Below are positions 46,901-55,411 of a stretch of 64,000 bases of DNA, one piece after another. The DNA comes from DATMER01 sp963741305 (lineage in GTDB: Bacteria; Acidobacteriota; Thermoanaerobaculia; Multivoradales; UBA5704), in the NCBI GenBank assembly GCA_963741305.1, contig CAVUHL010000003.1, positions 6,696,001 to 6,760,000 of the forward strand. Reading direction: 5' to 3'. The translations under genes and the position numbers were made by a program. The notes beneath the pieces are model-generated. The model did not search any database, was not told the DNA's origin, and worked only from the letters and a program-made list of their open reading frames with translations. Each line of letters opens with the position of its first letter. Position 1 is the first letter of the stretch.

Positions 46901-49034
46901 CATTGCCGACCTGGACCTGGTCCATCTGCGCAATGCCCCTCCCACGCCGGCCAACTATGCGCAGCGGAGCGGCAGGGCCGGCCGCCAGGGACAGCCGGGT
47001 CTCATCTTCACCTACTGTGGCTCGATCAACAGCCACGACCAGTACTTCTTCCGGCATCGGGAAGAGATGGTCGCGGGCAGCGTGCGCCCCCCACGTCTCG
47101 ATCTTGCCAACGAGGCGCTCCTGCGCGCCCATGTGCACGCCGTCTGGCTCTCCCGGGTCCGGCTGCCTCTGGGGCAGTCCATCGAGCAGGTCATCGACAC
47201 CGATGCGGACGACCTGCGCCTGCGGACCGATCCTGCCAGCCAGATTCAGCTTGGGGCCGCGGCCCGGCACGAGCTGCGCGAGCAGGTGCGCCAGATCTTG
47301 GCATCCGACGCCAGGCTGCGCGAGGCGGCAGGCTGGTTCACCGACGATTGGATCGACAGGGTGATCGAGGATGCGCCCCGGCAATTCGACCTCGCTTTCG
47401 AGCGCTGGCGGGAGCTCTATCGCACCGCCACGCGCCAGTACCAGGTCGCCCAGGCCGACCTCCTTCGGGCACGGCGCCGCGACGATCAGGACCTCGCCCA
47501 GAACCGGCTCCAGGAGGCCCTGCGGCAACTGAACCTGCTGCGGCAGATCGACGTGACCCGGGAGGAAGGCGACTTCTATCCCTACCGCTATCTCGCCAGC
47601 GAAGGCTTTCTGCCGGGCTACAACTTCCCGGCCTTGCCCGTGCGGGCCTGGGTTCCAAGGGGAGACGGCGAATTTATCGTCCGCCCGCGCTTCCTCGCCC
47701 TGCGGGAATTCGCGCCGAACAACATTCTCTACCACGAGGGAACCAAATGGGAGGTCAGCGGGTTCCAGGCTCCGCCGGGAGGATTGGACCAGAGGCGGCG
47801 GACGCTGCGCCTCTGCCGCTCCTGCGGCGCCTACACCGAGCCGGCGCTCGACCTCTGCCCGGTCTGTCAGATCCGCTTCGACGGAGGGAACAGCCAGATC
47901 CTCGCCCTGCTCGAAATGCCAAATGTCCGGGCCCGTCGGCGCGAGCGCATCACCTGTGACGAAGAAGAACGGCGGCGGCGCGGCTACGAGTTGGAAGCCT
48001 GTTTCCAATTCTCCCAGGAAGGCGGAGCCGCGCGTACTCAGGAAGCCGACGTCAGTCTCGATGGGACACCCATTCTGCGTCTCGTCTACGCACCTGCCGC
48101 TTCTCTTCTGCGAATCAATCACGGCTTCCGCGCGCCGATCACCACCGGTTTTCTGGTCGATCTGGAAAGCGGAGAGGTCGGGCCCACGGCCCAGACCCCG
48201 AGAACCAACGCGCGTCCCCGCCGCACGGAGAACGTCCGCCTGTGCGTCCAGGGAACCCAGAACGTCCTCCTCGTGCGCTTCACCCGGCCCGAGCTGCGCA
48301 ATGATCCCGCTCTGGTCGCCACCCTCCAATACGCCCTCCAGCGCGGCTGCGAGCAGCTCTTCCAACTCGAAGAGACCGAGCTCGCCGCCGAGAGAGTCGG
48401 CCAGGACGAGCATCGAGCCATCCTCTTCTACGAAGCCACCGAAGGCGGCGCCGGAATCCTCCGCCGGCTCGTGGAAGAGCCCGATGCCATTGCGCGAGCC
48501 GCGAGAGAAGCGTTGGAGCGCTGCCATTTCGACGATCAGGGAAGTGATACCAAGCCCGCCTGTCAGGCCGCCTGTTACGAGTGCCTGATGAGCTTCGGCA
48601 ACCAGCATGAGGCGCTCCAGCTCGACCGCCGCCGCGTGCTGCCGGTCCTCCTCGATTTAGCCGCGAGCGAGACCCAGCCTTGGCAGGGAGGCCGGGACCG
48701 GGCCGCTCATTTCGCCTGGCTACGTTCGCTCACCGACGCCCGCTCTCAGCTCGAACGCGACTTCCTCGATGCCTTGGTGGCCGGGCACCATCGACTGCCC
48801 GACGAAGCGCAGAAGTCCGTCCCCGAGCTCAACTGCATCACGGATTTTTTCTACTCCCCGAACGTCCACGTCTTCTGCGATGGCCCCGTCCACGACCAGG
48901 CTGCCCAGCGCGCCCGGGACAAGGAGCTGCGCCGAGAGCTAATCCACCAGGGTTACAGGGTTCTCGTCATCCGCTACGACCGCGACTTGGCGGCCCAGAT
49001 TGCCGAGCATCCTGACGTCTTCGGGCGGGCGTAG
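43971..49034 (+). CDS. Giant DEAD/DEAH helicase with DUF1998 region and nuclease-like tail
   Basis: The 1687-residue protein has helicase motif I GTGSGKS (110-116), motif II DELH (231-234), GTSATM (motif III) and RSGRAGRQGQPG (motif VI). Large inserts carry zinc-finger-like pairs (FCRQCG, LCLSCG, LCRSCG with LCPVC). The DUF1998 cysteine cluster ACQAACYECL lies near the end. The last 65 or so residues (TDFFYSPNVHVFCDGPVHD, RRELIHQGYRVLVIRYD) resemble a Vsr/DUF559-type PD-(D/E)XK nuclease. The size and DUF1998 recall Druantia DruE and fused DrmA/DrmB. It completes the three-gene operon, and its ATG overlaps the methylase stop. I would call it DISARM-related rather than classical DISARM, since no separate drmB or drmC is present. 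Confidence 0.82.
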   Translation: MNIFGLHASVLDDYSDFVRSFFSIADERARQAVDQALVEEERLWPPFLLQVSPSYERTATVAELAGKETLHREAAQIFRDGKGKPFHLYRHQVEALDLARKGESYVVTSGTGSGKSLTYFLPIFDDLLRRPAAGDRVAALVVYPMNALVSSQLQALEKLRDGYQLRTGRPFPVTFAKYTGETSEDEREGLRLHPPQILLTNYVMAELMLVRPEDQRFLDRTGGGLRFLIFDELHTYRGRQGGDVAMLIRRLKERCAAPRLLHVGTSATMVSHPSATPHERRATVAEFAERLFGHPFTSGQVIEETLVTFTEGGKPSQSELAEALAGPVPATLDGFQRHPLARWVEAELGVEPEDEGRLKRRMPRTLAEAAARLAGDSGSDSALCEIRLQELLNRGGELSRDDGARAFAFKLHQFIGQGRELFATLEAPDVREFSLEGQLQAGGGRLFVPVKFCRQCGQDYYHALQRDSRVLPHPVGFAGEEDLTRPGYLMLAPAENDWDEGRIPEEWLDARGRVKKDYRDRVPTALWVAPDGACAATPRAGALKMWWQPAPFSLCLSCGEFYSRREGEFTKLASLSSEGRSSATTVLATSLLRHSGGLDAPRDKLLSFTDNRQDASLQAGHFNDFVHVSLLRSALYAALQRESELTFDRVADAVFSTCGLTLRDIARNPELIPQSAAARDVERAFTQLIEFRLYEDLRRGWRVVQPNLENVGLLRIGYRGLEALCADDARWEVHPVLARLAPSARQTLLRAVLDQLRRKLAISSRSLEDAAQQQLRRRSDQLLNEFWGLDPDGSELRTARRFVLRGSSSQTVEGFSLNARSTVGTFLRRQLDLSTSEYPPFIQAFLALLVGQGLLVRLDPVDDHHFYQLDASCLLWRLGDGTPPPLDPIYVRRSTREGYSGAPARVNAFFQRFYQQPAAALAALEAREHTAQVVKPGERARRERRFRWDEGDAQKESDFGRRLPYMVCSPTMELGVDIADLDLVHLRNAPPTPANYAQRSGRAGRQGQPGLIFTYCGSINSHDQYFFRHREEMVAGSVRPPRLDLANEALLRAHVHAVWLSRVRLPLGQSIEQVIDTDADDLRLRTDPASQIQLGAAARHELREQVRQILASDARLREAAGWFTDDWIDRVIEDAPRQFDLAFERWRELYRTATRQYQVAQADLLRARRRDDQDLAQNRLQEALRQLNLLRQIDVTREEGDFYPYRYLASEGFLPGYNFPALPVRAWVPRGDGEFIVRPRFLALREFAPNNILYHEGTKWEVSGFQAPPGGLDQRRRTLRLCRSCGAYTEPALDLCPVCQIRFDGGNSQILALLEMPNVRARRRERITCDEEERRRRGYELEACFQFSQEGGAARTQEADVSLDGTPILRLVYAPAASLLRINHGFRAPITTGFLVDLESGEVGPTAQTPRTNARPRRTENVRLCVQGTQNVLLVRFTRPELRNDPALVATLQYALQRGCEQLFQLEETELAAERVGQDEHRAILFYEATEGGAGILRRLVEEPDAIARAAREALERCHFDDQGSDTKPACQAACYECLMSFGNQHEALQLDRRRVLPVLLDLAASETQPWQGGRDRAAHFAWLRSLTDARSQLERDFLDALVAGHHRLPDEAQKSVPELNCITDFFYSPNVHVFCDGPVHDQAAQRARDKELRRELIHQGYRVLVIRYDRDLAAQIAEHPDVFGRA

Positions 49035-49048
49035 GACCCATTCGGTAG

Positions 49049-50950
49049 TCACTTTTCAGTGGCTTCTGCGCAAATCCTTGCCACGTTATCTGGCAACCTC
49101 TTCTGAAATATACCGGGGCGGCGCATGAATTCGCCGTCATGTAGCTCTCTATCCTTCTTGCATCGAGCGTCGTGAAGCTCGCGAAGGTGCAGGTCTACAA
49201 GGGTGACAGACTCGCTTCCCTTGCCGGCATTGAAAACAACCTGTCGTGCGCCGGAGGTTCGAATAGGCCCAAATACGCCGCTCCCGCCATACTCGGCCAC
49301 ATTGCACATTACAACGTATTGGTAGAAGCGGTGAGCGTCCGCAATACAGCACGCCTGATAAAGCTCTGCAAATGGATTGTGCGCAACGACCACGACCAGA
49401 TCGAGGGGAACATTACGATTCAAGAGGTTAAGATTCCACATCAAATCGACATGACTGAAGTCGTAGCAGATGAGAACTCCGAAACCGCGCCCAAATTCAT
49501 TAGTGAAGCGAAGCAGTTCTCGTCCTCTAAGCATCGGCATTCGATGCCCAGCATTATCGCGGTGCGCGTCATACTGCGATCGACTTATTTTCCGGTACAA
49601 GACGCTTTCTTTGTGGGGTCGTATTATTGCACATTCGTTGGCGTTCTCCTCTTCCCCGCCATCCGGGTAGTCCAAACCAGCTATGACAATCGATCCCGTA
49701 CGATCGCTAAACTCTTGTAGAGTTCCCATGAATGAGCGCGGAACGAAGACCTCGGGAAATACGAGAAGATCTAGAAGGGTGCCGGAGTCAGTGGGGCCCA
49801 GGTGGCGGCACCGCGCTTCGAGTTCCAATAACTTCAAGGATAGAAGATACTCAAAATTGCCACAGGTCGCATCGTGCCGAATGCGATACTTTGTGTCGAT
49901 ATATACCTGCCGTCCAATGTGGTTGAGCTGTGCGACTGCAATTCTAGGTCTATCCAAGCTCCAATCGGTCGGCACATCGCGAGCATCGTCAAACTCTGGT
50001 GGACCGGCGCCTCGATCAAGTGTATCCATGTAGTGCTCGGATGGGACCATCGCGGTGTAAATGCTTCCGCGCGCGTGTTGAATCAGCGGAGCTTCAAACC
50101 CACTTTCGGTAAACTCTCTTCTGATGGTGCGAAGCTCTTTAATATCCAGATCAATATCTACTTGAAACTCGCCGGCTCCACGAGAGCCAAAAACCTGCCC
50201 TCCTGCTCGAAGTTGAGCATTCTTCTCAAGACCTACTCTGCGGAACGGCGCAAACACACCTGATCCACCCCACTCCGCGATATTAGCTATGGCGACAAAA
50301 CAAAAAAGGCGGTGAATGTCGGATGTGGCATACTGCCAATACAGGCTAGTCGCAGGATTGTATGTCACTACGATTAACAGCTCAATCCGACTCTCCTGAA
50401 TCACACGTAGTAGATCGACATGCGTATAGTCGTGACAGTTCAGCACGGCCCAGCGGACCGCATGTAGGTCACCCGAAGCTGGCGCAAAGATCTCTAATTT
50501 AGAGCCTCTCTCCACCCGAAGGTCTTCGTCTTCTGACGAAAGTGATATTTTCGCCTGAGTGATTAGCGTGCCAGATGTGGCGACCAGAGTAACATTCTGC
50601 CGGTTGCGATTGATGCCAGCCAGTCCTATCACCGTTCGATCTGCTGCAAGCAGGCGAAGGTCCTCCTCGCAGGCGGCAAGTCCAGGATGAAAAGACATGA
50701 CCGTTATGCTGTTCGGCTGAGTTGAATGTAATAATGATCTGCAGTCTTCGACCTGACTGGACGAGGGCTCCGCAGGTGCATGGGCTCTCGAAATGTTACG
50801 CGTACCCACCAACGGCTGGCCAGAAGCTGTTTGAATGAGACGAAGCTTGACGATGCCCGTTTCATCCGGGACCAGGACTGAGTCTCGATAAGGGAAGAGT
50901 TGTACTTGTCTGGGCATAGCAGAGAGATCTCGACGCCGCTCGCGATACAT
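49049..50950 (-). CDS. Tandem nitrilase-superfamily protein, first half degenerate
   Basis: The 633-residue protein contains two nitrilase-like (carbon-nitrogen hydrolase) halves. The second has the full triad: Glu400 in VFPEVF, Lys454 in YRKISRS and Cys495 in LICYDFSHVD. The first keeps Lys134 (AKISLS) and Cys172 (LNCHDYTHVD), but the Glu position reads SFHPG, so it is probably inactive. The two halves share WGGSGVF/YGGSGVF and the NP motifs (TYNPA, AHNPF), which supports internal duplication. GC is lower than in its neighbours (26/60 in 50281-50340), which suggests separate acquisition. It is the last gene of the minus-strand four-gene set, 106 bp after the KaiC-like gene. The substrate is unknown. 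Confidence 0.75.
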   Translation of the reverse strand: MYRERRRDLSAMPRQVQLFPYRDSVLVPDETGIVKLRLIQTASGQPLVGTRNISRAHAPAEPSSSQVEDCRSLLHSTQPNSITVMSFHPGLAACEEDLRLLAADRTVIGLAGINRNRQNVTLVATSGTLITQAKISLSSEDEDLRVERGSKLEIFAPASGDLHAVRWAVLNCHDYTHVDLLRVIQESRIELLIVVTYNPATSLYWQYATSDIHRLFCFVAIANIAEWGGSGVFAPFRRVGLEKNAQLRAGGQVFGSRGAGEFQVDIDLDIKELRTIRREFTESGFEAPLIQHARGSIYTAMVPSEHYMDTLDRGAGPPEFDDARDVPTDWSLDRPRIAVAQLNHIGRQVYIDTKYRIRHDATCGNFEYLLSLKLLELEARCRHLGPTDSGTLLDLLVFPEVFVPRSFMGTLQEFSDRTGSIVIAGLDYPDGGEEENANECAIIRPHKESVLYRKISRSQYDAHRDNAGHRMPMLRGRELLRFTNEFGRGFGVLICYDFSHVDLMWNLNLLNRNVPLDLVVVVAHNPFAELYQACCIADAHRFYQYVVMCNVAEYGGSGVFGPIRTSGARQVVFNAGKGSESVTLVDLHLRELHDARCKKDRELHDGEFMRRPGIFQKRLPDNVARICAEATEK

Positions 50951-51056
50951 ACCTCAATTGGCAGACTATCCAACGGCAGCTGTTCATCAAAGTGAGATTG
51001 TGGCTGTTCATCTCATCCGTGTTGTCGAGCTGCTTCCAAGTGACTGCCTCAGCCGA

Positions 51057-53510
51057 TCATACGGCTCCCGTCGACCTCATCGGGAGTGAGCTGCCACCGT
51101 ACTCCAAGCTCGGCTGCTTCTGCATTATGACGGGCACCTCCCCACGGCTCACATTGAAGACGTAGTCGACGCTCGAGCGCAGCATCCCCATGAGCTGGGA
51201 GCGGCGGTTCGCGCTGCCATAGACGAAGAAGGTAGTCGCCGCCTCGGTCGAGGTCATCTCGAGCAGAGTTGGCCAGAAAAGAGGCTCGCGCTTAAGGGCG
51301 GGAAGGAAGTCCTCCGCGGTCTCAGTTTCGTCGAAGGCGATGCGCTCGACGGGAACCCCGTCACGGCGGCTCTGTTTGATGTACTTCCAAATCTCGGTGA
51401 CAAGCTGGTCACCGGTGATGTTCTCGCCTGGCGAGTACCAGCGCATCCGGTGGCGCCCGATGCGCTCCCAACTCTGGTGGAGAGCCCGCTGGTGCCGTAG
51501 CGCTTGGGCGAAGTTGACCTCTGTGGTGCGAAAGGTGACAAGCAGGACATTGCGCGGAGGTCCAAGGCTGCGCGCTGTCCTCCACCGCTCCAAGTCGGGC
51601 CGGCCGTCGTGTTCGAAACTGCCGGTATGCTCTAAGCTCGGCGTAGTGAGCAGGTGCAGTAGCTGCAACGTCTTGCCTCCCGGCGGACCCCAGAGTAGCG
51701 CCGACGCCTTTTCGTGGATTCCCGCGAGATCCAAATGTTGGCGCCAGGACTTTGGGAAGGGGATAATGCGGTGCTCGCTCAAAGTCGATTTGACGCGCCG
51801 TCGCAGGCTGCTGCGGCGGGAGACCAAAGAGGGATAGATGACGGTCCCTCTGCCATCGACGATGCGGAACGGGTGACGGCCGCTCTGATAGTCCTGCAGG
51901 CGGCACTTGGAGATCTCGATTGCTCGCGTATGCGTCGGCTCATCAAAGCTGAACCGCAGCACCGTATCAACAAGGTAACCGAGCGTCGTGGCGCCGGGAT
52001 CCCCCTCCTCACCCAGCAGCAGCCCCAGAAGGTGAGATTTCTCGATCTCCTTGACCAGCGCGTGCAGATTGACCCGGCGACGAAATGCCTCACTCATGCC
52101 CTCGCTTTCCCGCAAGCCAAGGGCGCTGATGCTGTCGATGGTGATTGCCCGCTCACCCTGGAAGGATGCCGTCGAACTCTCGATGGTCCGGATCACCTCG
52201 GGCAAGGGGGGAAGCTCGCCCCCGACCTCATCGAGGCGGAGCAGGATCAGCAGCCCCTTTAGTGGGTCGTGCACCTGCGCCGTGCGTACCAACTCTTCTA
52301 GGTCGGGTCCGGCCTCGATCACCTGAAACTTCTCGGGCTGGTACTGGCCGAACGTAACCAGCCGGTCGACGAGCAGGTCGTAGCTCTCCTCAAAGGAGCA
52401 GTAGATCGCGAGACCCCCGAAGCGGGCGATGTCTGCCGTGAGTTGGAGGGCGAGCACGGTCTTGCCAGCTCCCGGAGGACCGAGCAGCAACATAGTCGTA
52501 CCATCGTGAGTCCGCGGCAGCAGGCCACCGCGGAAGATGTTGCTGAGTCCGGGTACCGCCGAGATCCGGCCGAACATGCGAGCTTGGAAATACGTGTAGG
52601 CCACGGGGCGCAGAGCCGTGACACACTGGCAATCCGCGGTGCGGTGGGGCTTCCTGCCGCCCGGCTGCTCCTCGGGGAACCAGAAGTAACGGCAGCGCAC
52701 CTGGCGGCAAAAGCGGATGAACAGATAGATGCCAAGCGACCGGCGCAGGAGCGCTGGATCCGCTCCTTCCAGGGAAGTGGATGGTCGCTCATCACTCGGG
52801 TCCAGGATGCGCAGGATCTCGGAGATCAGCAGCGAGGAGCCGAGGGTCTCTGGACGTCGAGTATGGATTTCCTGCGAGGAGGGAACGGGTGAGCCGTAGA
52901 ACAGGTTGTTGAAGCGCTCGCAGATGGTGGCAAGGACGTACTTTGTTGGCTTGTCATAGACGAGTCCAAACACGGTGCGTAGCCAGCTCTGGATGTAGTG
53001 GTCGACCGCCCGCCCGGACTCGCCCATAACTTTTTCAAGGAAGAGCTGTACCGCCGCAATGGAATCGTAGGGTTCCTCGTAGTAGCAGATCGGCACCTTG
53101 CGGGCCGGCTGCGGATAGCCCTCAATGGCGGCTGTTGAGAACGTTGGACCGTCAAGACCCGGGCACACCCGCGCAAGCTCCCAGAGTTGCTCCGTGACCC
53201 GCGGAAGCCGCAGGTTGAGCCCGGACAGCAGCTCGGCCGCGGCCTCGATTACTCTCTCCTCGACCGGGGGGAGCACCTTCGCCCGGCTCATCAAAACGGG
53301 AATTGTGGCGTACTGGCCCCATCCCCAACCCGAGCGGAGAATGCGCTGGGCGCTGTCCTGGAAGGGAACCGGTTGCACTCCGGGAACGCTGTCCTCCCCA
53401 CTTCGCGCCACCCGGAACGACTGAGCGTTGGCTTTCTCTACGAGGAGAAAGACCTGGGAAAGGGCGGCCGACAATACGTTCCTGTCGCGCACGTCGACTG
53501 GCGTTTTCAT
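51057..53510 (-). CDS. KaiC-like double RecA-fold ATPase
   Basis: The 817-residue protein has an N-terminal helical region of about 310 residues without a recognised domain. A KaiC/RadA-type module follows (VPGLSNIFRGGL, Walker A LLGPPGAGKTV at about 343-352, AIYCSFEES, TIDSISALGL). A second P-loop domain has a shortened Walker A, WGPPGGKT, with downstream NVLLVTFRT and IAFDETETAEDF. KaiC-like ATPases are signalling or assembly ATPases that work as hexameric rings. The tandem arrangement resembles KaiC CI-CII, but the second site looks degenerate. The ATG overlaps the stop of the upstream ParA-like gene (ATGA), so the two are made together. Confidence 0.8.
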   Translation of the reverse strand: MKTPVDVRDRNVLSAALSQVFLLVEKANAQSFRVARSGEDSVPGVQPVPFQDSAQRILRSGWGWGQYATIPVLMSRAKVLPPVEERVIEAAAELLSGLNLRLPRVTEQLWELARVCPGLDGPTFSTAAIEGYPQPARKVPICYYEEPYDSIAAVQLFLEKVMGESGRAVDHYIQSWLRTVFGLVYDKPTKYVLATICERFNNLFYGSPVPSSQEIHTRRPETLGSSLLISEILRILDPSDERPSTSLEGADPALLRRSLGIYLFIRFCRQVRCRYFWFPEEQPGGRKPHRTADCQCVTALRPVAYTYFQARMFGRISAVPGLSNIFRGGLLPRTHDGTTMLLLGPPGAGKTVLALQLTADIARFGGLAIYCSFEESYDLLVDRLVTFGQYQPEKFQVIEAGPDLEELVRTAQVHDPLKGLLILLRLDEVGGELPPLPEVIRTIESSTASFQGERAITIDSISALGLRESEGMSEAFRRRVNLHALVKEIEKSHLLGLLLGEEGDPGATTLGYLVDTVLRFSFDEPTHTRAIEISKCRLQDYQSGRHPFRIVDGRGTVIYPSLVSRRSSLRRRVKSTLSEHRIIPFPKSWRQHLDLAGIHEKASALLWGPPGGKTLQLLHLLTTPSLEHTGSFEHDGRPDLERWRTARSLGPPRNVLLVTFRTTEVNFAQALRHQRALHQSWERIGRHRMRWYSPGENITGDQLVTEIWKYIKQSRRDGVPVERIAFDETETAEDFLPALKREPLFWPTLLEMTSTEAATTFFVYGSANRRSQLMGMLRSSVDYVFNVSRGEVPVIMQKQPSLEYGGSSLPMRSTGAV

Positions 53511-55300
53511 GATCTGCCTCGGACCGTGGCGAGCCCGGCGAGCGCCTCGGGTGCATGCCGAGCGCTCGAGTGGGCATAAAGGTCGGCGGTGGAAGGCTTG
53601 CGCGCCAACGAGGGCGGGGGAACGAGCACTCCACCCGGGCGTTGGTTACGGTCGGCAGCGGCGCCGGCGAGCCGGGCGAACTCCGGCTCGATCGTCTCAA
53701 GCAGGTCAGGATCGACGATGGCCGAGCCGATCAAGGTGGCTAAGAAATCGTAACCTTTGAGAAGCAGAGTATCCGGGCCGCTCTCGCCGCAGGCAATGCC
53801 CTTGTCTTGGTAGAGGCGGACGATGCGGAAGTGACGCCCAGGCGCCGTACGCCCCGAGAGCAGGTGCTTCTCAATCCAGCGTTCGGGGCGCTCCCGCGCC
53901 TCCAGCGGAAAAGGCGTGAAGACGAAAGTCACCAGGGAGCGCTGCCTCTCGCCGGCCTCGCGCCAGAGGAAGCTAGCCAGCACACTGCGCACCCTGTCGA
54001 ACGTCTTCGGATTGGGGCGCAGGCAGAGCACCAACTCATCCGGCAGCAGCACGGTGCTGGCGTAGGAGGTCGGGCTGAAGCCGGCGGGTGCATCGATGAG
54101 GACACGGTAATACAACTGATGCAGGACCTGTCGCAAGTCGGCGAGAAATCCGTCCTCGGGCAGGCTGGGGCGACTGTCGGGACCGAGGCGCGCACGGGCG
54201 ACCTCCTGCTGGAGGCGCTCAGACACGCCCCCTCTCTCAGAGGTTGCGCCCGGGCTTCCGCTGGGCAGGACGAAGAGGTTCTTCAGGCCAGCGGCCTGCA
54301 TTACATAGGAGCCTTCCTGGACCGCCTTGGCGAGCCAGGCACGCCGGTCCCCGGCCGGTCGTGCGAAGTACCCCTCGACGAGCCCTTCCAAACCTGCGCT
54401 CCCCGGCGGCACGTCGAAGTACTCGTTCAACCCCGGAGCCTCGAGGTCCATGTCGATAAGCAGGAAGCGTTCCTCCGGTTCCTTGGAGGCAAGCCGCCGT
54501 CCGACATGGGCCACGGCAAGAGAGCGACCGAGCCCGCCGCGGTAGGAGTAGAAGGTCGCGATCTTGATGCCTTGCCGCGTGAAACCGCGGCTGGGTGGTG
54601 CAACGAGGTCAGGTCGCAGCAGGTTCTCCATCGAGTCGACATCGACAGAGAACAGGGGTAACTCATCCGACAACGGATTCTGATCCAACTCACGGCAGAC
54701 CTCGACGCCCATTTCCGAGAGCGCGTAGAAGGCAGCGGAGGGGTTACCTCGGGCCGTGCCGTGGACCCGCTGCAGCAGCCCCTCGTGATGCAGGCTGACG
54801 AGAATCTGCCCGACCCTTACCTGCGAGAGCTTGCGATCGCCATGTCGCATCTTCTCATGGACCTCGCCGCGGCGCAGGTAGCGGTCGGGATAGGAGGAGA
54901 GCACGCGCAGCACTTCGCGTTCAGCAGAAGATCGGCTGCGGTTGGCGAGTCGGGCCTTGCCTCGGGCTGGCTCAAGAGTGCGTGCGGCGAGTGCCAGTTC
55001 CATCAGGAGATGGTGCATCTGGCGGGCCGCCTCGGCCCGCGGATCGTCCGGCTCTGGCAGAAACGCGTTGATAAAGGGCTGGGCCCCCGCGAGACGAGAG
55101 ACGAGGTCGCTTGGCGCGGCGAGGTCGCCGCCGCTGACGCGACGCCAGCACTCGGCTAATATCTGCCGGGCATAGACCTCGTAGAGAAGGGGTTCCTCGG
55201 GGTCTAACTCCCCCTGTCGAAGGAGGTGAAGCTCACGCTCAAGCTGGCCGCATAGGACCTCAGTGTCGGCTGCGGGCCGCTTTTCGTCGGGGAAATTCAT
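53507..55300 (-). CDS. Winged-helix protein fused to KGGxGR-type ParA/MinD-like ATPase
   Basis: The 597-residue protein has a helical N-terminus and a winged-helix DNA-binding domain at about 125-200 (EREVLRVLSSYPDRYLRRGE, ILVSLHHEGLLQRV, FYALSEMG). The C-terminal deviant-Walker ATPase at about 243-560 has YRGGLGRSLA and LIDMDLEAPGLNEYF. In this variant the usual KGGxGKT lysine is replaced (RGGLGRS), as in the KGGVGR group found beside conflict genes. It may sense a signal and control transcription of the operon. AGGAG sits inside an inverted repeat next to the start (55306-55321), a possible autoregulatory site. It follows the nitrilase gene by 111 bp. Confidence 0.8.
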   Translation of the reverse strand: MNFPDEKRPAADTEVLCGQLERELHLLRQGELDPEEPLLYEVYARQILAECWRRVSGGDLAAPSDLVSRLAGAQPFINAFLPEPDDPRAEAARQMHHLLMELALAARTLEPARGKARLANRSRSSAEREVLRVLSSYPDRYLRRGEVHEKMRHGDRKLSQVRVGQILVSLHHEGLLQRVHGTARGNPSAAFYALSEMGVEVCRELDQNPLSDELPLFSVDVDSMENLLRPDLVAPPSRGFTRQGIKIATFYSYRGGLGRSLAVAHVGRRLASKEPEERFLLIDMDLEAPGLNEYFDVPPGSAGLEGLVEGYFARPAGDRRAWLAKAVQEGSYVMQAAGLKNLFVLPSGSPGATSERGGVSERLQQEVARARLGPDSRPSLPEDGFLADLRQVLHQLYYRVLIDAPAGFSPTSYASTVLLPDELVLCLRPNPKTFDRVRSVLASFLWREAGERQRSLVTFVFTPFPLEARERPERWIEKHLLSGRTAPGRHFRIVRLYQDKGIACGESGPDTLLLKGYDFLATLIGSAIVDPDLLETIEPEFARLAGAAADRNQRPGGVLVPPPSLARKPSTADLYAHSSARHAPEALAGLATVRGRS

Positions 55301-55305
55301 CGCTG

Positions 55306-55321
55306 ACTGCTCCTGAGCAGT
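55306..55321. promoter_or_regulatory. Inverted repeat covering the ribosome-binding site of the winged-helix gene
   Basis: ACTGCTC, a 2-base spacer, then GAGCAGT: perfect 7-bp arms starting five bases before the ATG (minus strand). The AGGAG ribosome-binding site is inside it. TAAG repeats and a GGGCGC/GCGCCC hairpin lie just upstream. It is a likely operator for the winged-helix protein or a translational hairpin. Confidence 0.55.
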
Positions 55322-55411
55322 AAGTAAGTGTAAGGGCGGGCGCCAGGTAGCGCCCGGGTTTTCCGTATGCTGTCTGTTGCGGACTACAAAGTCAAGGGGT
55401 TTTCTGGTAGC

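Noticed and set aside
46197..48608. Long open frame of 803 codons on the minus strand
   Set aside because: It lies opposite the giant helicase gene, whose motifs are clear. The minus-strand product has no recognisable domain and is a GC-rich shadow.
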